Source: Cyclobacteriaceae bacterium (GTDB taxonomy: Bacteria > Bacteroidota > Bacteroidia > Cytophagales > Cyclobacteriaceae). Taken from it: a stretch of 64,000 bases of DNA. The DNA lies in the NCBI GenBank assembly GCA_022841475.1, contig JALHRJ010000020.1:16929-80928 (forward strand), written 5' to 3'. Position 1 is the stretch's first letter; the number at the start of each line of letters is the position of its first letter. Shown piece by piece: positions 43,166-53,412 of the stretch. The notes under the pieces were generated by a model. The model had not been told where the DNA came from. It saw nothing but the letters and a program-made list of their open reading frames with translations, and did no database searches. Both the position numbers and the translations under genes were made by a program.

Positions 43166-43735
43166 TTATACATTCGCATTAGTTATTTGTGCTTTACTTT
43201 TGAAATCAAAATATAGCAAGATAGCCAGTACCATAAGGTAAAAACTTAAGAGTAAAGGTATTAAGTAAATTTTGTCTGGTAGAAATGTTGCTAGCAGAAA
43301 TGAGCCGATTGAAATAACGCCTGCTGAAATGGCATAGAGGTTATTTTTATAGTACCAGCTATAGGGGAAAAAGTGTGCGCCTGTAATGATGGCATACACC
43401 ATCACAAAGTATACGGGCATATTTGAAAGTGTGAAAAACAAGAACGGGAAGTAGAACAATTGAGCAAAATTTAACCAAAGTCCCAGCGGCTCCAGGGGAT
43501 TACCCTTTATCTTCCAGGAGGTTTTAAAAAATTTTGAAAACAGCCCTGCCAGCGGCAGCATAACAGCACCTACACAAAACGTTAAGATGGATTGATTATA
43601 GGGTGTTGTCTTCAGCGTCCAGATGTAACTGATTGCAAGCCAGATGATACTTGCCGCTGTAATAAAGTCTATTCCGTTTTTGGCTTTTACAGAAAGCTCT
43701 ATGCGCAATTGATCAAAGGTCTTTTGGTCTACCAT
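43166..43735 (-). CDS. Six-span membrane protein, DUF7010-like
   Basis: A 189-residue protein with about six hydrophobic segments. The stretch MPVYFVMVYAIITGAHFFPYSWYY is what suggests the DUF7010 family, from memory only. The N-terminus is charged and cytoplasmic. It is upstream of and on the same strand as the ECF sigma gene (22 bp gap), so it may be cotranscribed. Function unknown. Confidence 0.65.
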   Translation of the reverse strand: MVDQKTFDQLRIELSVKAKNGIDFITAASIIWLAISYIWTLKTTPYNQSILTFCVGAVMLPLAGLFSKFFKTSWKIKGNPLEPLGLWLNFAQLFYFPFLFFTLSNMPVYFVMVYAIITGAHFFPYSWYYKNNLYAISAGVISIGSFLLATFLPDKIYLIPLLLSFYLMVLAILLYFDFKSKAQITNANV

Positions 43736-43915
43736 AACGTTAATAAAGTTTAGTTTTTATATTCAGATACAGCAGATGATCACTTATTACAGAATCTGTT
43801 AACTTTTTTTATTTAGCCTACTCCATCTGTGATTTTGAAGTTTTGATAGTTATTAATCACCGTCCATCCCACACGGAAAACCTCTTAGCCTGAAAACCGT
43901 TAAGTCTCTTTTATA

Positions 43916-46219
43916 ATGCCCCTTTTTCATAGTTTTGCGGACTTTATGAACACGCACGTTGTCCGGTCGCTACTTCTGCTTTTTATGAGTTTTGGCCTCT
44001 TTGCGCAAAACAAACCGGGCAGCGATCTATCTATTACAAAAGCTAAAGGCGTTATTAAAGTAGATGGTATTTTAGAAGAAGAGGATTGGAAGGCTGCCGT
44101 GGCCGCCACCAATTTCTTTCTTAATTATCCGGTTGACTCCTTGCCACCATCTTTTCAGACCGAGGCGCGACTAACTTTTGATGATGATTTTTTCTACGTG
44201 TCCTTTGTTTGTTATGACGATAGCAAGCCCAGTGTGGTGCAGTCGTTGCGGAGAGACATTCAATGGGAGTTGAACGATAACGTAGGTATGTACCTGGATC
44301 CCTTCAATGATTTTACCAATGGCTTTTACTTTACCATTACACCTTATGGGGTTCAATCAGAAGGAAGCATGGCGTATGGAGGTTCTGATCCGGAGCAATC
44401 GTATAATAATAACTGGGATAACAAATGGTATTCGGCTGTAACCCGGCACGCTGATCATTGGGTAGCCGAAATAGCAATTCCGTTTAAGTCATTTCGCTAC
44501 AATCAAAGTCAGCCTACTTGGAATGTCACCTTTGTTCGTCAGGATTTAAAACGCAATGAAGTCTCCAGTTGGATTGCTACCCCGATTCAATTTATCCCTG
44601 CCTCCTTTGCGTATAGTGGTAAATTGCAATGGCTGAGTCCTGCGCCCCATGCAGGCACCAACATTTCGCTGATTCCCTATGGTGTTACCTCGCTTTCGAA
44701 GGACAATGAAAAGGGAACAAGCGAAAACCTGATTACAGCAGGATTTGATGCAAAGGTTGCCATTACGCCTTCATTGAATCTTGACCTTACGGTGAACCCC
44801 GATTTCTCTACGGTGGAAGTAGACAGGCAGGTAATTAACCTTACGCGCTTTGAGTTTCAGTTTCCGGAGCGGAGGCAATTTTTCCTGGAAAACAGCGATC
44901 TTTTTTCGGCACCGGGTTTCACTTCAATTACTCAACCTTTTTTTTCACGAAGGATTGGCTTGGCGAATGATACATCGGATAACCTGGTACGCGTTCCAAT
45001 TTTATATGGCGCTCGAGTAAGTGGAAAATTGGGATCAAAATGGCGCGTGGGGCTTATGAATCTTCAGACAAAGGAGACGAAGTCGTTAGGATTGCCTGCA
45101 CAAAATTATACGGTTGCGGTATTGCAAAAACAAATTCTTGAGCGATCCAACTTCGATGTTTTTCTGGTGAACAAAGAATCGCTGGGTGCAGGCGAGTATG
45201 ATCCCACCAAATTTTATCACGAAAGTCTGGTGAAGGATGTGTGGAATGGTTCTGATACAGTACCGAAGCTAAATGTATACAATCGGGTTATCGGTACCGA
45301 CTTCAACTTAATTACCGCCAACAATAAGTGGGCAGGCAAAGCTTACTATCATTATTCATTTGATAATTTTTCTGAGAAAGACCGATACTCCTTTGGCGGG
45401 TTTGCTTCCTATAACACCCGAAAGGTAAGTCTCATGAGTGGATTCATAGGATTAGGAAAAAATTACAATGCCGAAGCTGGCTTTGTTCCCAACCTCGCGG
45501 TGTATCCTGGCACATTAGGAGGTATCATGATGGCTGATTATAAAATCTATCCTAAGTCGGGGCCACTCGTGTTGATGATGCCGGGCGTGATGTTCGATAC
45601 CAATTACATTCCCGATGGAACTATGACGGATCGCACGATGGCGCTTCGCTATTCGATGAACTTTCGAAGCACGGCTGCCTTGACAGCATCGGCTAGAAAT
45701 ATTTTTCAAAAGCTTCCGGCCGACTTTGATGTGTTGGACCCTGAGGGAGAATCAATCTTACTGAAAGGGGAAGAGTATCAGTGGAATGAAGTGGAAATCA
45801 GATATACATCAGACACCCGTAAACTTTTTACCTATGTAATTACCCTCAGCGGTGGTGAGTTTTATAATGGTACAAGAACCAATGTTGGTGGCACGGTGTC
45901 CTATCGCATTCAACCGTATGGTAGCATTTCCCTTACGGGAGATTATAACGATATTAATCTGCCACCGGCTTACGGAAGTGCCAAATTCTTGTTGTTGAGT
46001 CCGCGGGTTGATTTTACACTAACCGATAAGTTGTTCCTTACCACCTTTGTTCAATATAATGATCGTTATGATAATGTAAACCTCAACGCACGCTTTCAAT
46101 GGCGCTATAAGCCAGCCTCTGACTTTTTTATTGTGTATACCGAAAACTATCTACCGCAACAACTGACCAGTAAAAACAGGGCGTTGGTCATAAAGTTTAC
46201 CTATTGGCTTAATATCTGA
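43916..46219 (+). CDS. CBM9-like / DUF5916 outer-membrane protein
   Basis: A 767-residue exported protein. The signal peptide (SLLLLFMSFGLFAQ) is followed by a carbohydrate-binding-module-9-like domain (about 40-215; KVDGILEEEDWKAA and FFYVSFVCYDD are typical). The DUF5916 part runs from about 240, with LTVNPDFSTVEVDRQVINL and FPERRQFFLEN, and ends in aromatic beta strands (ALVIKFTYWLNI), consistent with an outer-membrane barrel. It is paralogous to the gene at 59605. Function unknown. Confidence 0.88.
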   Translation: MPLFHSFADFMNTHVVRSLLLLFMSFGLFAQNKPGSDLSITKAKGVIKVDGILEEEDWKAAVAATNFFLNYPVDSLPPSFQTEARLTFDDDFFYVSFVCYDDSKPSVVQSLRRDIQWELNDNVGMYLDPFNDFTNGFYFTITPYGVQSEGSMAYGGSDPEQSYNNNWDNKWYSAVTRHADHWVAEIAIPFKSFRYNQSQPTWNVTFVRQDLKRNEVSSWIATPIQFIPASFAYSGKLQWLSPAPHAGTNISLIPYGVTSLSKDNEKGTSENLITAGFDAKVAITPSLNLDLTVNPDFSTVEVDRQVINLTRFEFQFPERRQFFLENSDLFSAPGFTSITQPFFSRRIGLANDTSDNLVRVPILYGARVSGKLGSKWRVGLMNLQTKETKSLGLPAQNYTVAVLQKQILERSNFDVFLVNKESLGAGEYDPTKFYHESLVKDVWNGSDTVPKLNVYNRVIGTDFNLITANNKWAGKAYYHYSFDNFSEKDRYSFGGFASYNTRKVSLMSGFIGLGKNYNAEAGFVPNLAVYPGTLGGIMMADYKIYPKSGPLVLMMPGVMFDTNYIPDGTMTDRTMALRYSMNFRSTAALTASARNIFQKLPADFDVLDPEGESILLKGEEYQWNEVEIRYTSDTRKLFTYVITLSGGEFYNGTRTNVGGTVSYRIQPYGSISLTGDYNDINLPPAYGSAKFLLLSPRVDFTLTDKLFLTTFVQYNDRYDNVNLNARFQWRYKPASDFFIVYTENYLPQQLTSKNRALVIKFTYWLNI

Positions 46220-46243
46220 TATCCACTTGATCCTATTGTCCCT

Positions 46244-46272
46244 TTGGGATTGATACTTTATCCTTAATTTTG
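46244..46272 (+). promoter_or_regulatory. Promoter of the FNR/2Fe-2S reductase gene
   Basis: TTG (46244-46246), 18 bases, TAATTTTG (46265-46272), matching the Bacteroidota pattern. The ATG follows 22 bases later. Confidence 0.65.
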
Positions 46273-46294
46273 TGCCACATTAATTTGTAAGCAG

Positions 46295-47416
46295 ATGGCA
46301 TTTGGATTTTTTAAGAAAAGTGAGAAAAAGGAAGAGGCACCTGTGCATAGCGGTCCGCATTATTTTGATTTGAAAGTGAAGAATATCATTCAGGAAACAA
46401 AAGATGCCATCAGCATTGTATTTGAGCAACCTGAAAAGAAAATCAGCTATAAAGCAGGTCAGTTTTTAACATTGATTACAACCGTGGGCGGAAAGGAAGT
46501 TCGCAGAGCTTATTCGTTAAGTTCTTCTCCTTTTACGGATGCAGATTTGACTGTTACCGTAAAGCGTGTTGACAAAGGACTTATGTCTAACTGGTTGCCG
46601 GATAATCTGAAGGTGGGCACAACTGTCAAAGTGATGGCGCCAACGGGTCATTTTACTACGGAGTATAAAAAGGAGAACAAGCGCCACCTGATTATGTTTG
46701 CCGGTGGATCGGGCATTACACCCATGATGTCGTTAATAAAAAGTACACTTACCCAGGAACCGGAAAGCATCTGTTCACTTATCTATTGCAACCGCGATAT
46801 TGATAGTATTATTTTCAAAGATGAATTTGAAAAACTTCAGATCACGCATGCAGGTCGCTTGCATGTGATTCATGTGTTGGATAATGCCCCCATGAACTGG
46901 CAGGGATATTCGGGATTATTGAACCATGATATGCTCGTCAAACTTTTTGAACGGATTCCTAATTGGGGCATTGATAACACCACCTACCTGATGTGTGGCC
47001 CGGAGGGGATGATGAAGAATGTTGAGATGCTGCTTGACGAACAAAAAATTCCAAAAGAGAAAATATTCAAAGAAAGTTTTGTTCAGGGCACAATCAATAA
47101 AGAAGAGAAAAAGGAAGTGGCAACGACCGCTGCTGAAAAGAAAGCGCGTGAAGTGACGATCCGTTACGATGGACAAGAGTATAAGTTTGTGGTAGAGCCC
47201 AACCGAACGATTTTAGAAACCGCGCTGGATAAGGGAATTGACTTACCCTATTCCTGTCAAAGTGGATTGTGTACCGCGTGCCGCGGAAAAGCGTTAAGCG
47301 GACAAGTAAAACTGGATGAAGAAGAAGGCCTATCAAAGTCCGAGCGTGAAGAAGGTTACGTCCTCACTTGTGTTGGTCATCCTATGACAGATGATGTTGT
47401 TATAGAAATTGGGTAA
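46295..47416 (+). CDS. Flavin/2Fe-2S ferredoxin reductase (PaaE-like)
   Basis: A 373-residue electron-transfer protein. A short charged leader precedes a FAD-binding FNR domain (RAYSLSSSPF near residue 72) and a NAD(P)-binding domain (FAGGSGITPMMSLI near 140; MCGPEGMM near 235). A C-terminal plant-type 2Fe-2S domain has CQSGLCTAC (C-x4-C-x2-C) and a fourth cysteine in VLTCVGHP. The layout matches PaaE/HCR-type reductases that serve oxygenases. No oxygenase is adjacent; the AlkB-like hydroxylase at 62642 is a distant candidate partner. Confidence 0.92.
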   Translation: MAFGFFKKSEKKEEAPVHSGPHYFDLKVKNIIQETKDAISIVFEQPEKKISYKAGQFLTLITTVGGKEVRRAYSLSSSPFTDADLTVTVKRVDKGLMSNWLPDNLKVGTTVKVMAPTGHFTTEYKKENKRHLIMFAGGSGITPMMSLIKSTLTQEPESICSLIYCNRDIDSIIFKDEFEKLQITHAGRLHVIHVLDNAPMNWQGYSGLLNHDMLVKLFERIPNWGIDNTTYLMCGPEGMMKNVEMLLDEQKIPKEKIFKESFVQGTINKEEKKEVATTAAEKKAREVTIRYDGQEYKFVVEPNRTILETALDKGIDLPYSCQSGLCTACRGKALSGQVKLDEEEGLSKSEREEGYVLTCVGHPMTDDVVIEIG

Positions 47417-47528
47417 TAGTAAACCTGGTATATTAAGTCTGATAGTTTTATTTCCTTCTCAAGATTAAATTAGCATTCCGCCAACGTAATCTTTAATATC
47501 AGTAGATAATCTTTTACATACAGAGTCT

Positions 47529-48824
47529 ATGAAATTCAGAATCCTTGCTGTCTGGTTGGTTGCTCTTTCCATCACTTCATTTGCACAGGTTAAAAAAATA
47601 AGCACAGAAGAAAAGTTTGTGAAGGAAGTCAATACCCTTGCGCAAGATAAAATGATGGTTGCCGCCTTTAACGAGATCGACAGGCTTAATCCTACAACCA
47701 TCAAGGAATTAATCATGCTCACGGAAATTCCTGCACCACCTTTTAAAGAAAGCGAACGTGCAGAAAAGTACAAACAAATGCTGGAAGAAGTTGGAGGTGT
47801 TAAGGTTTGGATGGATAGTATCGGCAATGTGTTGGCCCTCCGCAAGGGCACAAAAAGAGAACGTGTGGTCGCCCTCGATGGGCATTTGGATACTGTATTC
47901 CCTGCAGCCACGGATGTGAAGGTGAAGATGAAAGGCGATACCCTCTTTGCACCTGGCATCGGTGATAATGGTCGCGGACTCGTTGCCGTGCTTACCATCT
48001 TGCGTGCTATGGAAAAAGCAAATATTAAAACCAACGATGATATTCTGTTTCTCGGCACCGTGGGCGAAGAAGGTTTGGGTGATTTGCGTGGCGTAAAATA
48101 TCTATTCGCGAAAAGTAATATCAACATTACTTCCTGGATTTCTATTGACACCGATGGCACGGGAGGTGTGTATAATCAGGGCACAGGCTCGGTGCGCTAT
48201 CGCGTTGCGGTGGCTGGGCCAGGTGGTCATTCGTGGGGTGACTTCGGATTAGGCAATCCCCACCATGCATTAGCAAAAATGATCAACTACTTTTCAGACA
48301 ACGCTGCCCGTTTCGCTCCCACTGCCAAAACAAAAACTAGTTTCAATGTGGGCATTATAGGCGGAGGCACTTCTGTCAACTCCATTCCCTTTGAATCGTG
48401 GATGGAAGTAGACATGCGCTCAGAAGATAACAATAGCCTTCATGCGATGGATTCGATTTTCAAAGCTTCACTCAAGAAAGGATTGGACGAATACAACACC
48501 AATCGCAACATGGGCCCGGCACTGACTATGAAGATTACGCAGGTAGGGCTTCGTCCGTCCGGAACCGTTGATGCACGTGCTCCATTAATTCAACGGTCGA
48601 TGGCAGCCACGCAATATTTTGGAATAACGCCCACGTTAGGAGCTATGTCGGGCAATGCGAACTTGCCCATTTCAAAAGGCATTCCTGCCGTAACATTGGG
48701 CTGGGGCGGCAAAAGCGCCAATGCGCATGCCCTGAACGAATGGTGGCTGGACGAAAAAGGAACCGATGCCATTAAGCTTGCCCTCCTCACCTTAGTATCT
48801 GAAGCCGGACTCAGTAAAAAGTAA
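47529..48824 (+). CDS. M20 family zinc peptidase, exported
   Basis: A 431-residue hydrolase with signal peptide (AVWLVALSITSFAQ). Zinc ligands can be followed in order: VALDGHLDTVFP, GIGDNGRGLVAVL, GTVGEEGLGDLRG (catalytic and metal glutamates), SIDTDGTG and the final histidine in ANAHALNEWW. A dimerisation domain lies in the middle (about 225-330, AGPGGHSWGDFG). Likely a periplasmic aminopeptidase or tripeptidase of the PepT type. Confidence 0.92.
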   Translation: MKFRILAVWLVALSITSFAQVKKISTEEKFVKEVNTLAQDKMMVAAFNEIDRLNPTTIKELIMLTEIPAPPFKESERAEKYKQMLEEVGGVKVWMDSIGNVLALRKGTKRERVVALDGHLDTVFPAATDVKVKMKGDTLFAPGIGDNGRGLVAVLTILRAMEKANIKTNDDILFLGTVGEEGLGDLRGVKYLFAKSNINITSWISIDTDGTGGVYNQGTGSVRYRVAVAGPGGHSWGDFGLGNPHHALAKMINYFSDNAARFAPTAKTKTSFNVGIIGGGTSVNSIPFESWMEVDMRSEDNNSLHAMDSIFKASLKKGLDEYNTNRNMGPALTMKITQVGLRPSGTVDARAPLIQRSMAATQYFGITPTLGAMSGNANLPISKGIPAVTLGWGGKSANAHALNEWWLDEKGTDAIKLALLTLVSEAGLSKK

Positions 48825-48948
48825 TCATCACTTGCGCAAGTCTTCGCAATAGTTTGGGTCGTGCACAAGGCTGTGAAAGAAAAGACCTATCTAATTAAAA
48901 TCTCTCAGGTAAAACAAACAAGACCTTATTGAATAATTTAAAAATCTC

Positions 48949-49003
48949 TGCGCCTTAGCGTCTCAGCGGTTCAAAGAATACACCGCAAAGGCACAAAGAC
49001 GCA
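48949..49003. repeat. Imperfect inverted repeat of the CGCAAAGGC type
   Basis: TGCGCCTTAGCGTCTCAGCGGT (48949-48970) faces ACCGCAAAGGCACAAAGACGCA (48982-49003); 16 of 22 positions pair across an 11-base loop. Words of this kind recur between genes in many bacterial genomes. It lies between converging genes and may act as a terminator. Confidence 0.5.
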
Positions 49004-49040
49004 ACGGAAATCTCGGGCACAAAAAACGATAAAAGGTTCT

Positions 49041-49775
49041 TCAAGAAGGAAGAGTAACACCTGTTAAATCCCTACACAATTTCAGAAATTTATCTTGCAA
49101 GTCTACATCGGTAGCAATTTGATTACAGTGTTTTTCTTTCTGATGATAAAAGTACTTGCCGCTAACTTTTGCTTTTTCATCCTCACTCACCGCAAGCCAG
49201 ACTTGTGTTTCATACCCTTTTTGCAGATTGTCGGGTGCACTCTTGCCACCCATCCTGGTAGGCACCCACCCGGGATCAACCGCATTGGAAAAAACAGCAG
49301 GCCACAAGCGGGCAACCGCCATCGAGAGCATGACCACATGCAGTTTTGAATCGGAGTAGCTTAAGCGCGAAGTATCTTCTCTTAACTGATTGAAGTTAGG
49401 GTGACCTTGTAGGTGCATGCCCGAACTTAGATAAACCAGCCGCTTCGGTTTATGCATTAAACACGTAAGTATATACGGAGCCAGAGTATTGACTGCAAGA
49501 ATCTGCGATGCGGAGGCTTGATAGACTCCGGCATTATGTATCATTGCATCGAATGGACCTGACTCATTTACTTCATCGGCAAGTTTTTTTGTTTCTTCGA
49601 TGTTGGATAAATCGGCCGTGAAGATTGATTCTGCGCCTGGCACTTTATTCAGCGCATCAAGTTTGCGTTCATGATTACGCGCATGCAAAGCAACCTGATG
49701 ACCTTGATCAACCAACGCCTTAGCGGCCAGTAGCCCAAGTCCATCTGCCGAACCGGTTATAAAAATCCTAGCCAT
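49041..49775 (-). CDS. Short-chain dehydrogenase/reductase
   Basis: A 244-residue NAD(P)-dependent oxidoreductase. The glycine-rich motif TGSADGLG is at residues 7-14. HNAGVYQASA is the NAG block, and the catalytic pair is in SYSDSKLHV (YxxxK) near residue 140. The pattern PFDAMIHNAG and DPGWVPTRMGG recalls the retinol-dehydrogenase-like group. Substrate unknown. It is 28 bp downstream of the cyclophilin-like gene on the same strand. Confidence 0.9.
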   Translation of the reverse strand: MARIFITGSADGLGLLAAKALVDQGHQVALHARNHERKLDALNKVPGAESIFTADLSNIEETKKLADEVNESGPFDAMIHNAGVYQASASQILAVNTLAPYILTCLMHKPKRLVYLSSGMHLQGHPNFNQLREDTSRLSYSDSKLHVVMLSMAVARLWPAVFSNAVDPGWVPTRMGGKSAPDNLQKGYETQVWLAVSEDEKAKVSGKYFYHQKEKHCNQIATDVDLQDKFLKLCRDLTGVTLPS

Positions 49776-49803
49776 CTATTGAATATGTATTAACAAAAAG
49801 ATT

Positions 49804-50316
49804 TCACTCCATTTTAAAAGTAACGATTACTTTTCCTGCACCCAAAGCCGCGGCTAGTCCGGTGGGGTTATCAATCTTTCCAAGCCGGGTATAATCGTAT
49901 GATGTGGAGAAGGTTTCGTAGAACAGGACCAGCGTATTGGAACCCCACAACATCAAATCGCCAGAGGCAATGGTACCGGGACTAGTTGAGTTGGTGGGTA
50001 GATTTTTAGCAACCCTAAAGAACTTTTCGTTACCATTTAATTCGGTCATGGTTACTGTAAGGGGCAGCATAGCACTGAAGGCTTTTGCCGAGGGATTGTC
50101 CGACAGGGTAGCCGTAAAGGTTTGGTTGCCGACTTTGATTTTAATACTCATTGAAGGCTTGTTTTCTTTATCCTTGATTTGAGGTCTTTCAATTTCGTGG
50201 ATCAGGTCGTATGATGCCCCAACAAAAAGAGGAAATATAAGACCGAAAATAGCGAAAAGGCATCTCATAATATTTCGCTTGTCAGCACAACGTTTCATTG
50301 AGATCAAGTTAATCAT
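49804..50316 (-). CDS. Cyclophilin-like fold protein
   Basis: Exported single-domain protein. The mature part (IKVGNQTFTATLSDNPSAKA, LPLTVTMTELNGNEKFF, SGDLMLWGSNTLVLFYETFS, YTRLGKIDNPTGLAAALG) matches the cyclophilin_like2 family found in many bacteria, with no proven isomerase activity. The likely translation start is ATG 50268 (MRCLFAIFGLIFPLFVGAS, a proper signal peptide), with 50298 or 50316 as alternatives. Confidence 0.88.
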   Translation of the reverse strand: MINLISMKRCADKRNIMRCLFAIFGLIFPLFVGASYDLIHEIERPQIKDKENKPSMSIKIKVGNQTFTATLSDNPSAKAFSAMLPLTVTMTELNGNEKFFRVAKNLPTNSTSPGTIASGDLMLWGSNTLVLFYETFSTSYDYTRLGKIDNPTGLAAALGAGKVIVTFKME

Positions 50317-50526
50317 TAAAAATGAGTAATTCGCATCTTGATAATATACACGACTTCGAAAGCCAATTGTACAGATTTATTTTATAGGGGTTTGGGTACG
50401 ATTGCGAGCATACATACCGGTGGCCCATGGGATTGCATACAAATTCAAATTTAGGTTACCATATCAAACAACTGGATACCGCATGAAATCATTGTTTGTC
50501 AATGAAAATGGTTTTACTTTGTAAAG

Positions 50527-50534
50527 TATCTTTG
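50527..50534 (+). promoter_or_regulatory. -7 box TATCTTTG
   Basis: TATCTTTG stands 19 bases before the ATG at 50554. No TTG lies at the usual distance. Confidence 0.4.
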
Positions 50535-50553
50535 AATACCAGATATAAAAACA

Positions 50554-51798
50554 ATGAAGAGTCATCCTGCAATACTTTTGCGATTAATTTTAACCTCCTG
50601 TTTTTTGTTGTGTTTAATGTCCATCAGTTTTGGCCAGAGAACTTGGGAGCCTGGGTACATAATAAAAATTTCAGGCGATACATTGCGTGGACAAATACAA
50701 GACGATGGTCGATTTAATTCAAGTTCTATTTTATTCCGTTCCAATGAAGGTTCCGGTGAACAAGGGTTCAAGGTTTCTGATATCTATCGCATCTCCATAA
50801 CCAATGGTAAAGAGTTTGAGTCTATTCAAATAGCCTCTCTTATTCCTGAAATTCGCTTATACGAAGTTATAACAGAAGGGAAGGCTGATTTATTGGCAAT
50901 TGATAATATGTTCATTTTAAGATTGAATGATACTTCCTATTATGAGCTTAAAAAAACTGTGAAATCTCAGTTAATTAACGGGGTAAGTGTAAAGCAGGAG
51001 TCGTATCCTTTCCGGGGATTGCTAAATTATTTGTTTTCTGAATGCAGTGATGTAAAGAATGATATTCCAACGGCTACTCTAGACAGATATGACCTGTCAT
51101 CTCTTTTTGAAAAGTATAACAGTTGTTTTGCAGCCGAACCTATGCGGGTTCGTAAGAAGGAAATAAAAGATATTCGATTTGCCGTGTATGCCGGCTGGAC
51201 AATCCAAAATTACAATTGGAAGAGTCCCGAGGCGGGGGCTATGTTTATGGATTTAACTAATCCAAAGGGTAGCAGTATGTCCTTTGGAGGAAATATTGAG
51301 TATGCGTTTAATGGGAAGTTGAGCGTGGTCCTTGATTTAAGTTATTTCAAAACAGATTTGCATTTCACATCGGAAGTAACTGGACAAAATGAAACTAATA
51401 CAATCATGTACAAGAGCAATAACTTTGTAACAAAAATATTTTTTCGCATCAATTTTAGAACTGAAGGATTGGTGCCATATTTTTCTGTTGGCCCCACTTT
51501 TTCAATTGCAACTGGAGAATCATCTTATCGGTATAGAGAAGTCACAATCCCGCCTGGTATATTACTTACTAACGTCTATACTGTTTTCATGGAAGCGGAT
51601 ATTTTATTTGGGTTCGAGGGTGGAGTTGGGATCAAGTATCAACGAAGTAATATTCTTGTACCATTTCTTGAATGTCGTGGCTCATACTTGGGTGGTAATT
51701 CTTTACTGGCAACCTCATCGGCAGTTACCGATATCTCGTACAGAAGAAATGGTTTGTTTGTACTTCTTGGTTTATCAATTACGAGGCCCGGGAAATAG
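50554..51798 (+). CDS. Exported protein with outer-membrane beta-barrel-like C-terminus
   Basis: A 414-residue protein with signal peptide (LILTSCFLLCLMSISFGQ). The N-terminal third opens GYIIKISGDTLRGQIQDDG, similar in style to the secreted protein at 34167. From about residue 205 the sequence alternates aromatic and small residues (FAVYAGWTIQNYNW, GGNIEYAFNGKLSVVLDLSYF), as in eight-stranded outer-membrane barrels. Stand-alone gene. Function unknown. Confidence 0.72.
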   Translation: MKSHPAILLRLILTSCFLLCLMSISFGQRTWEPGYIIKISGDTLRGQIQDDGRFNSSSILFRSNEGSGEQGFKVSDIYRISITNGKEFESIQIASLIPEIRLYEVITEGKADLLAIDNMFILRLNDTSYYELKKTVKSQLINGVSVKQESYPFRGLLNYLFSECSDVKNDIPTATLDRYDLSSLFEKYNSCFAAEPMRVRKKEIKDIRFAVYAGWTIQNYNWKSPEAGAMFMDLTNPKGSSMSFGGNIEYAFNGKLSVVLDLSYFKTDLHFTSEVTGQNETNTIMYKSNNFVTKIFFRINFRTEGLVPYFSVGPTFSIATGESSYRYREVTIPPGILLTNVYTVFMEADILFGFEGGVGIKYQRSNILVPFLECRGSYLGGNSLLATSSAVTDISYRRNGLFVLLGLSITRPGK

Positions 51799-51924
51799 GT
51801 CAGTTCTATTTATAGACATGCAAGACTTACGGTTGCATATTGAGAATAAACTAATAGGCATGCTTTGATTCTTTTTCTATCACCCCTTGGACCTGGAGGA
51901 ACGCCACAATGCACTTATAATTGA

Positions 51925-53412
51925 TTACTTCCTCCTGAACTCCATGCCGGCAAAAGTCACTGAACTTATTTTTCCCTGATTGTTAAAAGAAAATGTTGCA
52001 TTGGTTTTACCCCACCACCGCTTTTCAAAGAAACCCCGAAAGGTGTCGTAGTGCCAATGCTCCAGCGTGACTTTTACCACATTGTTTGCGGTAACAACCA
52101 AAGAATTGTTTTGAACAGTTACTGTCAATTCGCCATACAGTGGATCAGTATAGGTGCCCGCATAGGTAGCAAGATCTAATGTTGGTTTTGTATTGGTATT
52201 GCGATTGTCCTCAAACTTTTTTAATTCTTGTTCTCCGGCTTGTGTCTGTTTTTTATACAAGTCATGCACTTCAGCACTCCAGTCGCGCGTTCCGCCCAGG
52301 GCAAAATGATCAAAGGCCTTAAACATCAGCGCATGTCTTACTTCTGCATGGTCAAGATTTCCGAAGATGTAGATCGCTAATTTTTCAGCGGGCAGTTGTC
52401 CGTGCATAGCGGTTTCACCAGCCAGACTACCCGTGTGAAAATTTACTTTTCGTCCTTTATAGTCTTGTTGAAACCAACCCAGGCTGTAGGTTATCCAGTT
52501 AGGTTTGGTGAGTTTGGCTGTGGGATAAAATTGAGCCGGGGTAACCATTACCTGCGGATTAAACAATTCAACCCAAGTAGCAGGTTTTACAAGTCGCCCT
52601 CCAGCATACTTACTGCTATCTAACATACACAAAGCCCATTTGCTCATATCATCCACACAAGACCATACACTGCCGGCAGGACCGATCTCATCGGCATTCG
52701 TGCGCTTTATTACGTTAATTGTATTATCAAAAAAATAATGAGGTTGTGATTGGTTTGGATCTTTCACCTGACTCAACAACGGAAATGTGCGCGTCATTTG
52801 TAAAGGTTCAAAGATTCTCTTTTGTACAAATACCGCCCAGGGCTGACCACTCACTTTTTCAATTACCTTTCCAGCAGCGAGATAAAAAATATTTTGATAG
52901 ATAAAGCTGGAACGCAACGAATAGCTGGGTTTCACCTGTTTCATTTTTGCCAGTACTTCGTCCGAAGGAATATCCATAAAACTCCAAAGAAAATCGGCAT
53001 TACCAACACCCGAGTTATGGGTAAATAAATCCCGGATTTTAAGTTCCCTCGTTACCACGGGGTCATACAATTGGAATTCCGGCAGGTAGTCTATTACGCG
53101 ATCATCCCACTTTACTTTTCCTTCATCCACCAACATGGCCATGCAGGTAGCGGTCATCGCTTTGGTGGTTGAAGCACACGCAAACAGAGTTTGTGTATCC
53201 ACTGCATTTGTGGTGCCTAGCTGGCGCACGCCATATCCTTTCTTAAAAATTACTTTTCCGTCTTTTACTACAGTAATGGCCAGGCCTGGTATATGAAAAA
53301 GTTTTCGCGAACTTTCCACATAAGCGTCAAACTCTTTGACTTTGGTATCAATCGTTTGGCCTTGAGTCGCATAAGCAACAAGGGCAAATAGAATAATAAA
53401 TAATATTTTCAT
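51925..53412 (-). CDS. Serine hydrolase, class C beta-lactamase family
   Basis: A 495-residue periplasmic hydrolase with signal peptide (ILFIILFALVAYATQG). The nucleophile motif SxxK is STTK in ACASTTKAMTATCMAML near residue 85, and the second motif YxN is YQN near residue 170. HTGSLAGETAMH provides the third (H-T-G) near residue 320. The C-terminal part (TLDLATYAGTYTDPLYGEL) is a DUF3471-like domain. Such proteins are usually peptidases or esterases rather than true beta-lactamases. Confidence 0.9.
   Translation of the reverse strand: MKILFIILFALVAYATQGQTIDTKVKEFDAYVESSRKLFHIPGLAITVVKDGKVIFKKGYGVRQLGTTNAVDTQTLFACASTTKAMTATCMAMLVDEGKVKWDDRVIDYLPEFQLYDPVVTRELKIRDLFTHNSGVGNADFLWSFMDIPSDEVLAKMKQVKPSYSLRSSFIYQNIFYLAAGKVIEKVSGQPWAVFVQKRIFEPLQMTRTFPLLSQVKDPNQSQPHYFFDNTINVIKRTNADEIGPAGSVWSCVDDMSKWALCMLDSSKYAGGRLVKPATWVELFNPQVMVTPAQFYPTAKLTKPNWITYSLGWFQQDYKGRKVNFHTGSLAGETAMHGQLPAEKLAIYIFGNLDHAEVRHALMFKAFDHFALGGTRDWSAEVHDLYKKQTQAGEQELKKFEDNRNTNTKPTLDLATYAGTYTDPLYGELTVTVQNNSLVVTANNVVKVTLEHWHYDTFRGFFEKRWWGKTNATFSFNNQGKISSVTFAGMEFRRK

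Noticed and set aside
51925..53412. True antibiotic-resistance beta-lactamase
   Set aside because: The family motifs (STTK, YQN, HTG) plus a DUF3471-like tail fit general serine hydrolases; nothing indicates a resistance function.
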